Of a stretch of 64,000 nt of DNA, positions 63,722 to 64,000 are shown in pieces. Numbering within the stretch: the stretch's first letter is position 1; every line of letters begins with the position of its first letter. The notes under the pieces are model-generated. The model saw only the letters and a list, made by a program, of their open reading frames with translations, was not told where the DNA came from and did not search any database. The position numbers and the translations under genes are program-made. The stretch is taken from assembly GCF_009847015.1 (NCBI RefSeq), contig NZ_WVEM01000009.1, positions 178,910 through 242,909 on the forward strand. Direction: 5' to 3'. The DNA comes from Sunxiuqinia indica (GTDB lineage Bacteria; Bacteroidota; Bacteroidia; Bacteroidales; Prolixibacteraceae).

Positions 63722-63741
63722 ATCCTGAACTCGTTTCAGGA
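63722..63741. repeat. REP-like palindrome (copy 2)
   Basis: ATCCTGAA at 63722-63729 and TTCAGGA at 63735-63741 around CTCGT, the same element as at 63029. Confidence 0.7.
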
Positions 63742-63760
63742 ACCAGTCTACCCGAACAGA

Positions 63761-63991
63761 ACTGCAGTTTAGTTAAACATGATCCGAGTTTGTTTAACAG
63801 CGACTGGAGTCACCATTTCCCTGACTCCGGTTTGCTTTTTGGTGACTTCGCCCACCCATTACCCGGCCGAAGTTTACTGTTTACCGACTCAAGTTATCAT
63901 TTACTCAACTGCAGTCACCATTTTCCTGACTCGACTTAGCGTTTACCCGACTGCAGTTACCTTTTTACCGACTCGAGTCGGTTTTGAATAG
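63761..63991. repeat. 21-bp tandem repeat array, 11 degenerate units
   Basis: Units start every 21 bases from 63761 to 63971. The conserved part is ACTnnAGT at the start of each, for example ACTGCAGT at 63761, 63908 and 63950, ACTGGAGT at 63803, ACTCAAGT at 63887 and ACTCGAGT at 63971, followed by a variable stretch and usually TTTACCCG or TTTACCG. The last unit decays. 21 bases is two helical turns. Confidence 0.88.
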
Positions 63992-64000
63992 AATGAGTGC

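Larger units (their letters stand above)
62998..64000. other. gene-free repeat island at the window end
   Basis: 1003 bases with no supported gene. The short open frames seen here are repeat-derived and not family-like. It has a duplicated module of about 200 bp at 63188-63413 and 63498-63700, REP-like palindromes at 63029-63049 and 63722-63741, a short TCTAATGTCT direct repeat near 63134, 63155 and 63472, and an 11-unit 21-bp array at 63761-63991. Confidence 0.8.

Noticed and set aside
63477..63991. Several plus-strand open frames of 70 to 139 codons in the terminal repeat island
   Set aside because: They follow the duplicated module and the 21-bp array, overlap each other, and show repeat-derived Pro/Arg-rich or TxxVTxxP-type sequence, not protein-family features.
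1..64000. tRNA, rRNA, CRISPR array, prophage or insertion sequence
   Set aside because: No cloverleaf, direct-repeat spacer array, integrase or transposase was recognised when reading both strands. A covariance-model or profile search would be needed to exclude a missed small RNA.

Overview
The window looks like a chromosomal segment from a Bacteroidota bacterium, most likely Bacteroidales or Marinilabiliales (Prolixibacteraceae-like). The evidence is a fused SecDF, Bacteroidota-type TAnnTTTG -7 promoter boxes with little use of Shine-Dalgarno sites, adjacent DUF6452 and DUF6048 genes, a GSCFA protein, and a GDE-GT4-GH57-phosphorylase glycogen cluster. Most genes are housekeeping or core-metabolic. 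I see no phage, transposase, CRISPR array, rRNA or tRNA. The species-level placement is inference.

Layout. 1-20.4 kb is almost entirely on the minus strand: the NhaA N-terminus (cut by the window edge), a DUF2400 protein, a LolD-type ATPase, a CaCA exchanger, a TatA-like protein with an unusual tail, SecDF, a His-rich orphan, a retropepsin-like protease, malate dehydrogenase, a four-gene efflux operon (two adaptors, MacB-type permease, TolC), a GlmM-type mutase, glutamine synthetase and ValS. 20.6-28.2 kb is on the plus strand: MarC, a stand-alone glycogen-binding CBM48 protein, an MFS transporter, a CDF transporter, the DUF6452/DUF6048/small-protein trio, YitT and an M23 peptidase. It ends in a perfect bidirectional terminator facing purN. 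29-34 kb carries acpP-fabF-rnc and an OmpR-type two-component pair. 34-47.5 kb is mixed: a KefB-like antiporter, an SDR enzyme, an ECF sigma factor with a coupled membrane protein, LepA, a duplicated lipid-A N-terminal-domain protein with a UDP-sugar epimerase, an ExbB-like protein, a LytS/LytTR pair, a beta-barrel protein, a 3D-domain lipoprotein and QueG.

47.7-58.2 kb is the main functional unit, an alpha-glucan storage and turnover cluster on the plus strand. It contains a eukaryote-like branching enzyme, a GSCFA protein abutting it, a debranching enzyme, a GT4 glycogen-synthase-like transferase, a GH57 protein and an alpha-glucan phosphorylase. Together these could elongate, branch, trim and phosphorolyse glycogen. 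The CBM48 protein at 21.5 kb may bind the same polymer. The GH57 protein has His where I expect the catalytic Asp, and the GSCFA protein has no known role here. These are the best leads to new biology.

58.4-63 kb encodes a patatin-like phospholipase and a likely operon of an XRE-cupin regulator with an acyl-CoA synthetase. The last kilobase is a non-coding repeat island: REP-like palindromes, a duplicated module of about 200 bp, and an 11-unit array of 21-bp repeats. Two other repeat-bearing intergenic stretches lie at 44.5-44.9 kb and 60.3-60.7 kb.
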